DNA of 8,371 nt from Chryseobacterium gleum (GCA_945878835.1 CAMCUG010000053.1:1-8371); one strand, 5' to 3'. Positions 1 to 7,118 are shown, numbered from the stretch's first letter. Translations and numbers: made by a program. The notes: generated by a model from the letters alone, not told the origin.

Positions 1-1
1 A

Positions 2-166
2 ACGCAAGTAAATAATCTGAATGTGCAGGTTTACAGCGTTGATGGTAAATTAACCTTCAGTCATTCAGGATCAAACGAATTCCAAGTGAATGCTTCACCA
101 GGAATTTATTTCCTCGTTTTTCAATCTGAGAAACAATCGGGCGTTCAGAAAATTAGTATTCGTTAA
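2..166 (+). CDS. C-terminal end of a T9SS-exported protein (type A sorting domain), 5' partial
   Basis: Only the last 54 codons are in the window; the reading frame is open from base 2 to the TAA at 164-166. The peptide has the pattern of the type A type IX secretion C-terminal domain: NVQVYSVDGKL (a beta strand ending in a D-G-K turn), then SPGIYFLVF (the PGxY strand), then a final strand QKISIR at the very C-terminus. In Bacteroidota this roughly 70-80 residue module directs a Sec-exported protein through the outer-membrane T9SS, where it is normally cleaved and the passenger released or attached to A-LPS. The passenger lies outside the window, so its function cannot be told. It is the only plus-strand gene here and converges on dnaE, sharing the TTAA bases of both stop codons. 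I see no hairpin terminator after it. The domain assignment is firm; nothing can be said about the whole protein. Confidence 0.85.
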   Translation, partial: TQVNNLNVQVYSVDGKLTFSHSGSNEFQVNASPGIYFLVFQSEKQSGVQKISIR

Positions 167-3100
167 CGCGAAGAAAGGGAAATGGAGTAAACCCCGGGTA
201 TAGCCTCCAATTCATTTTGAATTTCTTTCGTCACCAAAATTTTATTTCTCTCCGAAGAAGGAAGCACCACGCGGTCTTCTCCGTTTTTTAGTTCAATGCG
301 AAGCTGGGCGTGTCCGGTATTTTTCACCAGCAGATCATCTAGTTTTTGAATGATTTTTTCGGTGAGAAATTCCGAGTCAATGCCAATGGTTAAATAACGC
401 CCAAGCTTTTCTTTTACTTCAGCTAAGAGAGATATTTCTGTAATTTGAAATTCAGTTTTTTCTTCCGTGTTTTGTCCATAGCGACGTTTTTGAAAACGTC
501 CGCGAACGTACAAGAAGAAGTTATCTTGCATATACGCTTTGAAGCTCATGTAGTCTTTTCGGAACAAACGGAAGTCGTGCGAACCTTCTCTGTTTTCCAG
601 TGTGAAACTTCCATATGGATTGCCTTGTTGCGACATGCGGTGCTGCACGTTTTTTACAATACCGGCAAAGGAAATTTCGCGTCCGTTGTTGGGTTCAGGA
701 TTTTCTAAAGCTTCCATTGAATGTGGATAACAGAAGGCTTCAATTTCAAGAGCGAAATCGTCGAGTGGATGTCCTGAGATGAACATTCCAACCAAATCTT
801 TTTCTTTTGAAAGTTCGGTGAGAGCATCCCACGGTTCAACTCTCGGAATTGAAGGCGGTTGAATTTGCACGCCGGAATCTTCTCCGAATAAAGAACCTTG
901 GTTAGAGTTCTTTCCATCGCGCGCCGCACGCGCATATTTCACTAAGGTGTCTATGAATCCTTCGCCTTTATTGTCGGTTCCGAAATACGCAGAGCGAGTA
1001 ATTCCGAATCGGTCGAAAGCTCCGCACATGGCCAGACTTTCCAAAACACGCTTGTTAGTGGCTTTATCGTCAACACGTTCTAAAAAATCAAATACTGTTT
1101 CGAAGGGTTTGCTTTCGCGCTCGCGAATCATACTTTCTACAGCATTCTCTCCAACCGCTTTAACGGCAGCTAATCCAAAGCGAATGGCTCCAGCTTTGTT
1201 TACTGAAAAAAGAGAAAGTGATTCGTTCACATCTGGAGAAAGAACGGGAATGCGCATGCGCTTGCATTCTTCCATAAAGAAAGTAACCCCCTTAATGTCG
1301 CTCAAGGAATTGCTTAAGGTAGCAGCCATGAACTCCGCTGGATAGTGTGCTTTCAAATACGCCGTTTGATATGCGATCCAAGCATAACATGTCGAGTGAG
1401 ATTTGTTGAAGGCATAACTCGCAAACTTCTCCCAGTCGGTCCATATTTTTTCAAGTTTATCTGCAGGGTGGCCATTTGCAATGGCTCCTTCCATGAACAA
1501 ACTTTTCATCTTATTCAGTTCTTCAATGAGTTTTTTACCCATTGCTTTTCGAAGTACATCGGCCTGACCTTTTGTGAAGTTAGCCAGTCGCTGAGAGAGC
1601 AGCATCACTTGCTCTTGGTAAACCGTAACCCCGTATGTTTCTTTTAAGTTGTCTTCCATTTCAGGAAGATCGTATTCGATTTTTTCGAGTCCGTGTTTAC
1701 GACGAATGAATTGCGGGATGTACTCCATAGGACCTGGACGATACAAGGCGTTCATGGCAATTAAATCTGCGAATACGGTGGGTTTTAGGTCGCGCATGTG
1801 TTTCCGCATACCTTCACTTTCATATTGGAAAATGGCAACTGTTTCACCGCGCTGGAAAAGCTCGTAGGTCTTTTCATCGTCGATGGGAATGTTGTCAATG
1901 TCAATGTCAATGTTGTGGGAAAGCTTAATGAGTTTGATCGCGTTTTTAATAATGCTCAGGGTCTTCAAGCCCAAGAAGTCCATTTTCAAAAGCCCTGCTT
2001 TTTCTACAACGGAGTTATCGAACTGCGTACACCACATGTCGCTGTCTTTCACGGTTGCAACCGGAACGAAGTTCGTGATGTCCGTAGGGGTGATAATCAC
2101 GCCGCAGGCGTGAGTGCCCGTGTTGCGAATGGACCCTTCTAATATTTTCGCCATTCGCAACACTTTACCTTCCGGCGTCGTGCTTGCAGCAATAAATCGC
2201 ATGCGCTGCATGCGCGCGAATTCTTCACTAGAGAAGTCGTCTTTCAACTGCTTCTCTTCTTTGTTGAAGATGTCAGAAAGCGATGCGCGATCGGGAATTA
2301 ATTTCGTCAATTGCTCCGACTCGCTAATGGATAAGTCGAACACACGCGCAGCGTCTTTCACGGCCGACTTCGCGGCCATAGTGCCGTAGGTAATGATTTG
2401 CGCAACTGCGTTGCGGGAATATTTATTTCGTACGTACTCAATAACTTTTTCTCGTCCTTCGTCCTCGAAGTCGATATCCATATCGGGCATCGACACACGA
2501 TCTGGATTCAAGAAACGCTCAAAGAGGAGATCGTATTTAATCGGATCAACATCTGTAATGCGAAGGCAATAAGCCACTGCAGATCCTGCGGCAGATCCAC
2601 GTCCAGGACCCACTGAAACATCCATCTTTCGCGCTTCGTTGCAGAAGTCTTCAACAATAAGCAAGTATCCCGGATAACCCGCTTTCTCAATAACAGAAAG
2701 TTCGAATTGCAATCGCTCGCGAATAGATTCATCGAAATCGCCGTAGCGGTATGTCGCACCTTTGAAGGCCAAGTGCTCAAGATAGGCCGACTGTTCCGCA
2801 ATGGTTTTCAGTTTTTCTTTTTCTTGTGCAATGCGCTCTTCCTCGTACCCGTCGGTCTTCCATTTTTCTATTCGCTGTGAAATCAATCGTTCGTGAGAGG
2901 CAATGATTTCAGTTTGAAAATTTGAAATGAAAGTTTCTTCAATGTCGAATTTCGGAAGTAAAATTTCTCTATCCAGTTTATATCCTTCACACTTCTCAGC
3001 AATCTCAAGTGTGTTCTCCAATGCGCCCGGATAAGCTGAAAAGGCTTGTGCCATTTCTTGAGCATCTTTCAAATAAAACTCGTTGTTCGGAAATCCAAAG

Positions 3101-4527
3101 CGGAACTCTCTTCCTTTCTTTCCAATATATTTAGAAGGGGTGCTTACTTTTTCTCCTTCTTTAACACAGATCAGAGCGTCTTGCGCTTCAGCATCACTTT
3201 TCTCCGTGTAATAACTGTTGTTTGCTGCGAAATATTTAACGTTGTGCTTCTCACAAAACCGAACAAGCGTTCGGTTAAAGACTTGCTCTTCTTCCAACCC
3301 GTGATTATTCAATTCAGCATAGAAATCTTCACCAAATTGTTCCTTCCAAAAAACAAAAATTTCTTCTGCTTTTTCTTCACCAATATTTAAAATTGTTGAA
3401 GGAATTTCTCCCCAAATAGATCCTGTACAAAGAATAATTCCCTCTTTATATTCCATTAACAATTCGCGACTGATGCGGGGAACGTAATAGAAACCTTCGG
3501 TGTAGGCGATGGAAGATAGCTTCGATAAATTTTGATATCCCTTGAAATTTTTCGCGAGCAACACTATCGGATACCCGTCGTCTTTCACTGAGCGGTCGGT
3601 GTGATTTCGACACAAATTCAATTCAGTACCTACGATGGGTTTAATTCCTTTTTTGTGGGCGGCACTCACAAAGTGAAACGCTCCCATCATATTTCCAGCA
3701 TCTGTTACAGCAACAGCAGGTGAGCCCATGGCGAGTGATTTTTTAATCAACGCGTCAATGGTCGTGGTGCTTTGAAGAATGCTGTATTGCGAGTGCACAT
3801 GAAGATGAACGAATTTTTGATTTTCATTAATATCAACTTTCGAAAGCGTTTCATCAGGGGCCTGATTGTCAGTTTTATCTGATTTGAAATTGCTGTCTTT
3901 TAAAATTGGCGCTTCGTAAACGACATCATCTTTCGCTACGCCGTTAGCACTTGGGATAACTCCAATTCGAATTAATTCGAAGAAACATTTCCCTGTTGCA
4001 TCTACGTCGTATGCGGCGTCGTGCGCCTCTTCAAACTTAACGTGAAATAATTTTTCATGAAGTTCAGTGAGTGTTGGCCATTTGAATTTACCGCCTTTTC
4101 CTCCAGGAATTGCACAAAATTCGGTTCCAAATTCTTTGGTGTCTATGCTCGACATTTGCTCGAGCACGTTGGTTCTTCCTTCACGTAGGAATTCACATCC
4201 AAGAATGTTTATATCGAATTCAATGTTATGTCCCGCAACAAATTGTGTTTGAGCAAGAGCCTCTTCGAATTGGTCCAAGCATTCACTCAGTGGAACCCCA
4301 TCTTTCGTAGCGCGCTCCGTTGAAATTCCGTGAATCTTTTCTGAAGTATAGGGAATCGAAAATCCGTTCGGCTGAACAATTATACTTCCTTGCGAAATTA
4401 AATTTCCACGTTCTCCATGCAGCTGCCAAGCCAATTGAACAAGCCTTGGCCAATTATTAAAATCGGTTAAAGGGGCTTTGTAGCTTTGCGGAAGGCCGGT
4501 GGTTTCTGTGTCGAAAATTAAATACAT
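163..4527 (-). CDS. dnaE: DNA polymerase III alpha subunit with fused N-terminal DEDDh proofreading exonuclease
   Basis: Replicative polymerase subunit (1454 aa) that synthesises DNA in the cytoplasmic holoenzyme. Residues 1-185 are a DnaQ/epsilon-like 3'-5' exonuclease with an apparently complete DEDDh site: D6 and E8 (FDTETTG), D105 (HNIEFD), H169 and D174 (HDAAYD). A charged linker (about 190-236) leads to a PHP domain (about 238-520, starting HLHVH at 241-245) in which several metal ligands are replaced. The polymerase core follows, with GPGRGSAAGS at 640-649, catalytic D684 and D686 in PDMDIDF, D850 in KMDFLGL, and YRPGPM at 929-934. A helix-hairpin-helix region (about 1110-1170), a likely beta-clamp motif QGSLF (1210-1214) and an OB fold (about 1285-1370) complete it. 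DnaE without the exonuclease is about 1150-1250 aa; the extra length is the fusion, which as I recall is usual in Flavobacteriia. The ATG at 4525-4527 fits because MYLIFDTETTG starts directly at the Exo I strand. No Shine-Dalgarno is visible. It begins 49 nt after the MATE stop and is probably the distal gene of that transcript. Confidence 0.97.
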   Translation of the reverse strand: MYLIFDTETTGLPQSYKAPLTDFNNWPRLVQLAWQLHGERGNLISQGSIIVQPNGFSIPYTSEKIHGISTERATKDGVPLSECLDQFEEALAQTQFVAGHNIEFDINILGCEFLREGRTNVLEQMSSIDTKEFGTEFCAIPGGKGGKFKWPTLTELHEKLFHVKFEEAHDAAYDVDATGKCFFELIRIGVIPSANGVAKDDVVYEAPILKDSNFKSDKTDNQAPDETLSKVDINENQKFVHLHVHSQYSILQSTTTIDALIKKSLAMGSPAVAVTDAGNMMGAFHFVSAAHKKGIKPIVGTELNLCRNHTDRSVKDDGYPIVLLAKNFKGYQNLSKLSSIAYTEGFYYVPRISRELLMEYKEGIILCTGSIWGEIPSTILNIGEEKAEEIFVFWKEQFGEDFYAELNNHGLEEEQVFNRTLVRFCEKHNVKYFAANNSYYTEKSDAEAQDALICVKEGEKVSTPSKYIGKKGREFRFGFPNNEFYLKDAQEMAQAFSAYPGALENTLEIAEKCEGYKLDREILLPKFDIEETFISNFQTEIIASHERLISQRIEKWKTDGYEEERIAQEKEKLKTIAEQSAYLEHLAFKGATYRYGDFDESIRERLQFELSVIEKAGYPGYLLIVEDFCNEARKMDVSVGPGRGSAAGSAVAYCLRITDVDPIKYDLLFERFLNPDRVSMPDMDIDFEDEGREKVIEYVRNKYSRNAVAQIITYGTMAAKSAVKDAARVFDLSISESEQLTKLIPDRASLSDIFNKEEKQLKDDFSSEEFARMQRMRFIAASTTPEGKVLRMAKILEGSIRNTGTHACGVIITPTDITNFVPVATVKDSDMWCTQFDNSVVEKAGLLKMDFLGLKTLSIIKNAIKLIKLSHNIDIDIDNIPIDDEKTYELFQRGETVAIFQYESEGMRKHMRDLKPTVFADLIAMNALYRPGPMEYIPQFIRRKHGLEKIEYDLPEMEDNLKETYGVTVYQEQVMLLSQRLANFTKGQADVLRKAMGKKLIEELNKMKSLFMEGAIANGHPADKLEKIWTDWEKFASYAFNKSHSTCYAWIAYQTAYLKAHYPAEFMAATLSNSLSDIKGVTFFMEECKRMRIPVLSPDVNESLSLFSVNKAGAIRFGLAAVKAVGENAVESMIRERESKPFETVFDFLERVDDKATNKRVLESLAMCGAFDRFGITRSAYFGTDNKGEGFIDTLVKYARAARDGKNSNQGSLFGEDSGVQIQPPSIPRVEPWDALTELSKEKDLVGMFISGHPLDDFALEIEAFCYPHSMEALENPEPNNGREISFAGIVKNVQHRMSQQGNPYGSFTLENREGSHDFRLFRKDYMSFKAYMQDNFFLYVRGRFQKRRYGQNTEEKTEFQITEISLLAEVKEKLGRYLTIGIDSEFLTEKIIQKLDDLLVKNTGHAQLRIELKNGEDRVVLPSSERNKILVTKEIQNELEAIPGVYSISLSSR

Positions 4528-4576
4528 GGAAATTATTCAGATAGGAGTATAAAATTACAGCGTCCCATTCGAATAA

Positions 4577-5944
4577 TTAGCCATTGTGGAAATCTTTCCG
4601 GTGTCTTTTTTTGAACCATGATGTATTTCGAAAGACTAGCAGAGAAAAAAGGCCAAGTCCTAAGAAATACACGTAGTCTGAAGTCCAGATAATGGCAACA
4701 TCGGCGTCGGTATAAAAGGAAATGTAGTAGGCGTAGGTGAGATAAAGAGCGGTTGTGGCCAGTTCAATGAAAAAACCTTGAATAGTTTTGCCCGCGCCTT
4801 CAACTGCGGCCAATAAAATGCTCGTGAAGGCGAAGATGGAAATGGCGGGCAGGACCACGTGCATGCTCTTTACGGTGAGTCGGGTGGTTTCTTCATTGGC
4901 ATTGAAAAGGTGTGCAATGCTTTCCGGATATAGCCAGAGGCCGTGCGTTAGAATGAGTATGAAAGAGAAGTTCAATAGGGCCAATCTTTTAATGACATGA
5001 AAAATTTCCGAGGTTCTTTTTTCAGCAAGTAATCCGGATACATATGTTTTGGTTGTGCTTGAAAATCCCATGACGCTGACCCAGGCTAGCATATACATGT
5101 TCCGAACAATGAACGCGCTTTGAAATGAGTCGTCGCCCTTCTTTTCAATAAACGCGAAGAAGATGATCCAGATGCTCAAGGCAACAAGCATTTGAAGCAT
5201 AATAGGAACTCCCAAGCGAAGGATTTCTTTGGTATAACGAAAAGGAACACGGTAGAGATTGCGAAAGAGTCGCACCTCGGTGTATTTCGAATGAAAGATG
5301 GTATAAAAGAACAATACAAGAGCTGCGGCGGCTTCACCAATATTGGTGGCAATGGCGGCTCCATGAACTTCAAGTCGAGGGAAATTGAAATTTCCGAATA
5401 TGAATAAATAATCGAAGACTATAGTGAAAATTGCGACTGTAATCGTAGAATAGATTATGCTGCGCGTTAGTGCAATTCCAGACCAAAACGACTGTAACAC
5501 TTGAATGAAGGTGAAGAAAATGAATCCGTATGCGCGAGTTTCAGCAAAGGTTTTCATGTAATTCCGCGTTTCTTCGTCTTCAATACTTCGGTCTAAAAAA
5601 GTAGGGATGAAAAAAGCTAAAACTAGAAATTGAATCAAGACAATAAAAACCCCTATGAACAAAGCATTCGCGAACACGGTAGGAATTTCTTCGCTTCGAC
5701 CTTCTCCTCGTTTTCTTGCAATAAGTATTTGTGAGGCATTCGCTAATCCCGCCGACAGCATGGCAAGAGCAATGTAAATAAGTCCAACGAAACTTACTGC
5801 GCTCATGGCTTTTCCATTCAATTGCGCAACGAAATAATTATCAACGAGCACAACAATGAATTGCACAAAAGCTCCCAAACACAAGGGAAGAGCCATTTGC
5901 AATAGCGCTCTGTTGGAAGTGTTTAATGCAATTTTTTCAGACAT
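4577..5944 (-). CDS. MATE-family multidrug/toxic compound efflux transporter
   Basis: Inner-membrane protein of 455 aa, the usual size for the family, with about twelve predicted hydrophobic segments in two halves (first half about residues 12-217, second about 238-440). Family signs include the first-helix region LPLCLGAFVQFIVVLVDNYF followed by VAQLNGKAMSAVSFVG, the LSAGLANASQILIARKRGEG segment after helix 2, and a matching ILRLGVPIMLQML opening the second half. MATE proteins export cationic drugs, metabolites or lipid-linked substrates using Na+ or H+ gradients; substrate and ion cannot be told here. The C-terminus is short and basic (FKKRHRKDFHNG), as expected for a cytosolic tail. I start it at the ATG at 5942-5944 (MSEKIALN). 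The frame stays open to a TTG at 6010, but those 22 extra residues are polar and lie within the trmH coding sequence. The chosen start overlaps the trmH stop by 8 nt, suggesting translational coupling. NorM and DinF labels are both possible; I cannot choose. Confidence 0.9.
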   Translation of the reverse strand: MSEKIALNTSNRALLQMALPLCLGAFVQFIVVLVDNYFVAQLNGKAMSAVSFVGLIYIALAMLSAGLANASQILIARKRGEGRSEEIPTVFANALFIGVFIVLIQFLVLAFFIPTFLDRSIEDEETRNYMKTFAETRAYGFIFFTFIQVLQSFWSGIALTRSIIYSTITVAIFTIVFDYLFIFGNFNFPRLEVHGAAIATNIGEAAAALVLFFYTIFHSKYTEVRLFRNLYRVPFRYTKEILRLGVPIMLQMLVALSIWIIFFAFIEKKGDDSFQSAFIVRNMYMLAWVSVMGFSSTTKTYVSGLLAEKRTSEIFHVIKRLALLNFSFILILTHGLWLYPESIAHLFNANEETTRLTVKSMHVVLPAISIFAFTSILLAAVEGAGKTIQGFFIELATTALYLTYAYYISFYTDADVAIIWTSDYVYFLGLGLFSLLVFRNTSWFKKRHRKDFHNG

Positions 5945-6608
5945 GCTTTTTGTTTTGCCATTCGGCTTCAATGTGCTTCCACCAGTGAATGCTGTGCCGA
6001 GCCCATTCAAGTTTTAGCGCTAGTTTTTCTTGCTCACTCAATTGCCAGTTAATAGAACTGCGGCGCAAGTTAGTGGTCAAGTGCTGCAACGCAATGCTAG
6101 TTGCAGCTGAGACATTGAGACTTTCAGTAAAGCCTTGCATGGGTATGTGCACGAGGACATCTGCCTGTTCAACCATGTAGTCGCTTGCGCCGGAAAGTTC
6201 TGTTCCCATGACCAAGGCTGTTTTTTGAGAAAGGTCTAATTCAGCGAGTGGAATGGAGTTGCCGTGTAGATGTGTTACAGCCAAACGATAGCCTTTGCTT
6301 TTTAAATCACGAACACATTCAATGGTGTTGTTTCGTGTTGAATTGTATCGGTGAAGGGAGAGCCATTTGCCAGCGCCTTTTGAAATGCGCTGAAGGTGTT
6401 GAAAGGGATTTGTATTTTCAATTAAATACCCATCTTGAATTCCGAACGACTCCATGCTTCGGAGAATTGCACTGGTGTTGTGTGATTGGTATAAGTCTTC
6501 TAGAACAACGGTGAGGTATCTCGTGCGTAAGTCAACCACTTCATTGAAGCGTTGTTGCTTGAACGGAGTGAGTGCTTCGCTGAAGAGGTCGTATAATTCT
6601 TGACTCAT
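5937..6608 (-). CDS. trmH: TrmH/SpoU-family RNA 2'-O-ribose methyltransferase
   Basis: A 223-aa SPOUT-fold enzyme expected to use S-adenosylmethionine to methylate a ribose 2'-OH; for TrmH the classical product is Gm18 in the D-loop of tRNA. All three SpoU motifs are visible. Motif 1 is SHNTSAILRSMESFGI (from about residue 42), with N44 and the catalytic-type R50. Motif 2 is ALVMGTELSGAS (about 131-142), with E137. Motif 3 is IPMQGFTESLNVSAA (about 155-169), which forms the knotted SAM pocket. The helical extensions at both ends (YDLFSEALTPFKQQRFNEVV, and the Trp-rich EWARHSIHWWKHIEAEW) resemble TrmH rather than the ribosomal RlmB class, which has an L30e-like N-terminal domain. The start is ATG 6606-6608; the frame extends three codons further to a TTG, but that lies in the HU terminator tail. 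The TGA at 5937-5939 lies within the start region of the MATE gene. Enzyme class is firm; the target nucleotide is inferred. Confidence 0.88.
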   Translation of the reverse strand: MSQELYDLFSEALTPFKQQRFNEVVDLRTRYLTVVLEDLYQSHNTSAILRSMESFGIQDGYLIENTNPFQHLQRISKGAGKWLSLHRYNSTRNNTIECVRDLKSKGYRLAVTHLHGNSIPLAELDLSQKTALVMGTELSGASDYMVEQADVLVHIPMQGFTESLNVSAATSIALQHLTTNLRRSSINWQLSEQEKLALKLEWARHSIHWWKHIEAEWQNKKHV

Positions 6609-6614
6609 GAGGTG

Positions 6615-6622
6615 CAAAAATA
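6615..6622 (-). promoter_or_regulatory. Possible -7 promoter element for trmH inside the HU terminator tail
   Basis: Read on the minus strand the bases are TATTTTTG, a full match to the Bacteroidota -7 consensus TAnnTTTG, six bases before the trmH ATG. If used, transcription would start at or next to the start codon and give a nearly leaderless mRNA. No TTG is seen 19-21 bases upstream, where the terminator stem lies, and a T-rich terminator tail can produce this match by chance. Confidence 0.25.
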
Positions 6623-6645
6623 AAAAGGGCTGCCGAAGCAGCCCT
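6616..6645 (-). terminator. Rho-independent terminator of the HU gene
   Basis: On the minus strand the stem AGGGCTGC pairs perfectly with GCAGCCCT around a TTCG tetraloop (plus coordinates 6626-6645) and is followed by TTTTTATTTTT (to 6616). It begins 21 bases after the HU stop codon. The GC-rich eight-pair stem, UUCG loop and U-tract make it a strong intrinsic terminator. Its tail ends eight bases before the trmH ATG. Confidence 0.92.
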
Positions 6646-6666
6646 CATATTTTTCGAGACTGAAGA

Positions 6667-6939
6667 CTACTTCACTTTAGAAGATAACTCAGTACCAGCT
6701 TTGAACTTAACTACTTTCTTAGCTTTGATCTGGATTTCTTTTCCAGTTTGTGGGTTGCGTCCTTTACGTGCCGCACGCTTTGAAGTAGAGAAAGAACCGA
6801 AACCAACTAAGGCAACACGGTCGTCTTTTTTCAACGCTTTAGTAGTCACTTCGATGAATGCATCTAATGCACGCTTCGAATCAGCTTTTGTAAGCTTAGA
6901 AGATGCTGCGATAGCATCGATCAATTCTGCTTTGTTCAT
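6667..6939 (-). CDS. HU-family (DNABII) nucleoid DNA-binding protein
   Basis: A 90-aa protein of exactly the typical HU length. It forms dimers that bend and compact DNA in the nucleoid and assist replication, recombination and transcription. The N-terminal helices MNKAELIDAIAASSKLTKAD and the dimer-core GFGSF (46-50) are followed by the DNA-binding arm: RAARKGRNPQTGKEI (55-69), with the intercalating Pro63 in the RNPQTG tip, then KVVKFKAGTELSSKVK at the C-terminus. The many Lys and Arg residues fit DNA binding. Uniform spacing and length favour HU over IHF, though the two are hard to separate by sequence alone. It has its own promoter (6981-7012), an A-rich leader ending in accaaaacaaa immediately before the ATG instead of a Shine-Dalgarno, and a strong terminator. 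It is therefore probably a well-expressed monocistronic gene. Confidence 0.96.
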   Translation of the reverse strand: MNKAELIDAIAASSKLTKADSKRALDAFIEVTTKALKKDDRVALVGFGSFSTSKRAARKGRNPQTGKEIQIKAKKVVKFKAGTELSSKVK

Positions 6940-6980
6940 TTTGTTTTGGTTTTTATAAATTAAACATTTATTTGTTATCC

Positions 6981-7012
6981 CAAATGTAAAAGAAGCATTT
7001 TCTAATTAGCAA
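6981..7012 (-). promoter_or_regulatory. Bacteroidota-type promoter of the HU gene
   Basis: On the minus strand TTG (7012-7010) and TACATTTG (6988-6981) fit the -33 TTG and -7 TAnnTTTG elements recognised by the Bacteroidota primary sigma factor, with 21 bases between them. Transcription would start near 6975, giving a leader of about 35 nt before the HU ATG at 6939. The leader is very A/T-rich. The -7 match is complete; the spacing is at the long end of what I would expect. Confidence 0.6.
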
Positions 7013-7043
7013 GTAAACACTGAGAATAATTGTCATTTTGTTG

Positions 7044-7080
7044 AAAAAACCCCACGGTTGTTCATAACCACGAGTTTTTT
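7044..7080 (-). terminator. Second, GU-rich terminator-like hairpin upstream of the HU promoter
   Basis: In minus-strand RNA, CUCGUGGUU (7074-7066) pairs with AACCGUGGG (7059-7051) through six Watson-Crick and three G-U pairs around an AUGAAC loop. Beyond a single bulged G (7050), six A (7080-7075) pair with six U (7049-7044). The U-run is the 3' side. On the plus strand the G-U pairs become C-A mismatches, so the structure favours minus-strand RNA. It lies downstream of the permease terminator and upstream of the HU promoter, so it is either a backup terminator or the 3' end of a short unrecognised RNA. Confidence 0.5.
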
Positions 7081-7118
7081 ATTCTGAAACGCCTTGATTT
7101 ACTAGCTTGTAGCGCATG

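Noticed and set aside
209..223. Small inverted repeat AATTCA/TGAATT near the dnaE 3' end
   Set aside because: Only six A/T-rich pairs with a three-base loop, inside coding sequence and without a U-tract, so not a credible terminator.
445..708. Plus-strand open frame of 87 codons opposite dnaE, and similar ones at 947-1345, 1345-1647, 1798-2142 and 3046-3390
   Set aside because: They lie antisense to conserved dnaE coding sequence and their translations show no recognisable domain; they are shadow frames.
1248..1269. Inverted repeat GAATGC/GCATTC around the palindrome GCGCATGCGC
   Set aside because: The palindrome comes from the codons Arg-Met-Arg (cgc atg cgc) within conserved dnaE coding sequence and has no U-tract or regulatory setting.
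1894..1911. Three tandem copies of gtcaat inside dnaE
   Set aside because: They encode the Ile-Asp repeats of HNIDIDIDNI in a region where related polymerases have similar Ile/Asp-rich sequence. The six-base unit keeps the frame, so it is not a phase-variation switch.
2199..2215. Direct repeat GCATGCGC separated by one base
   Set aside because: Encodes the Arg-Met-Gln-Arg-Met-Arg stretch of dnaE; codon coincidence.
4549..4557. Possible dnaE promoter with -7-like TAATTTTA
   Set aside because: The last consensus base is wrong and no TTG is found at the expected distance upstream.
5945..6010. Longer MATE N-terminus from a TTG at 6010
   Set aside because: The extra 22 residues are polar, lie wholly within trmH and need a rare start; the ATG at 5944 directly precedes the first family-like helix.
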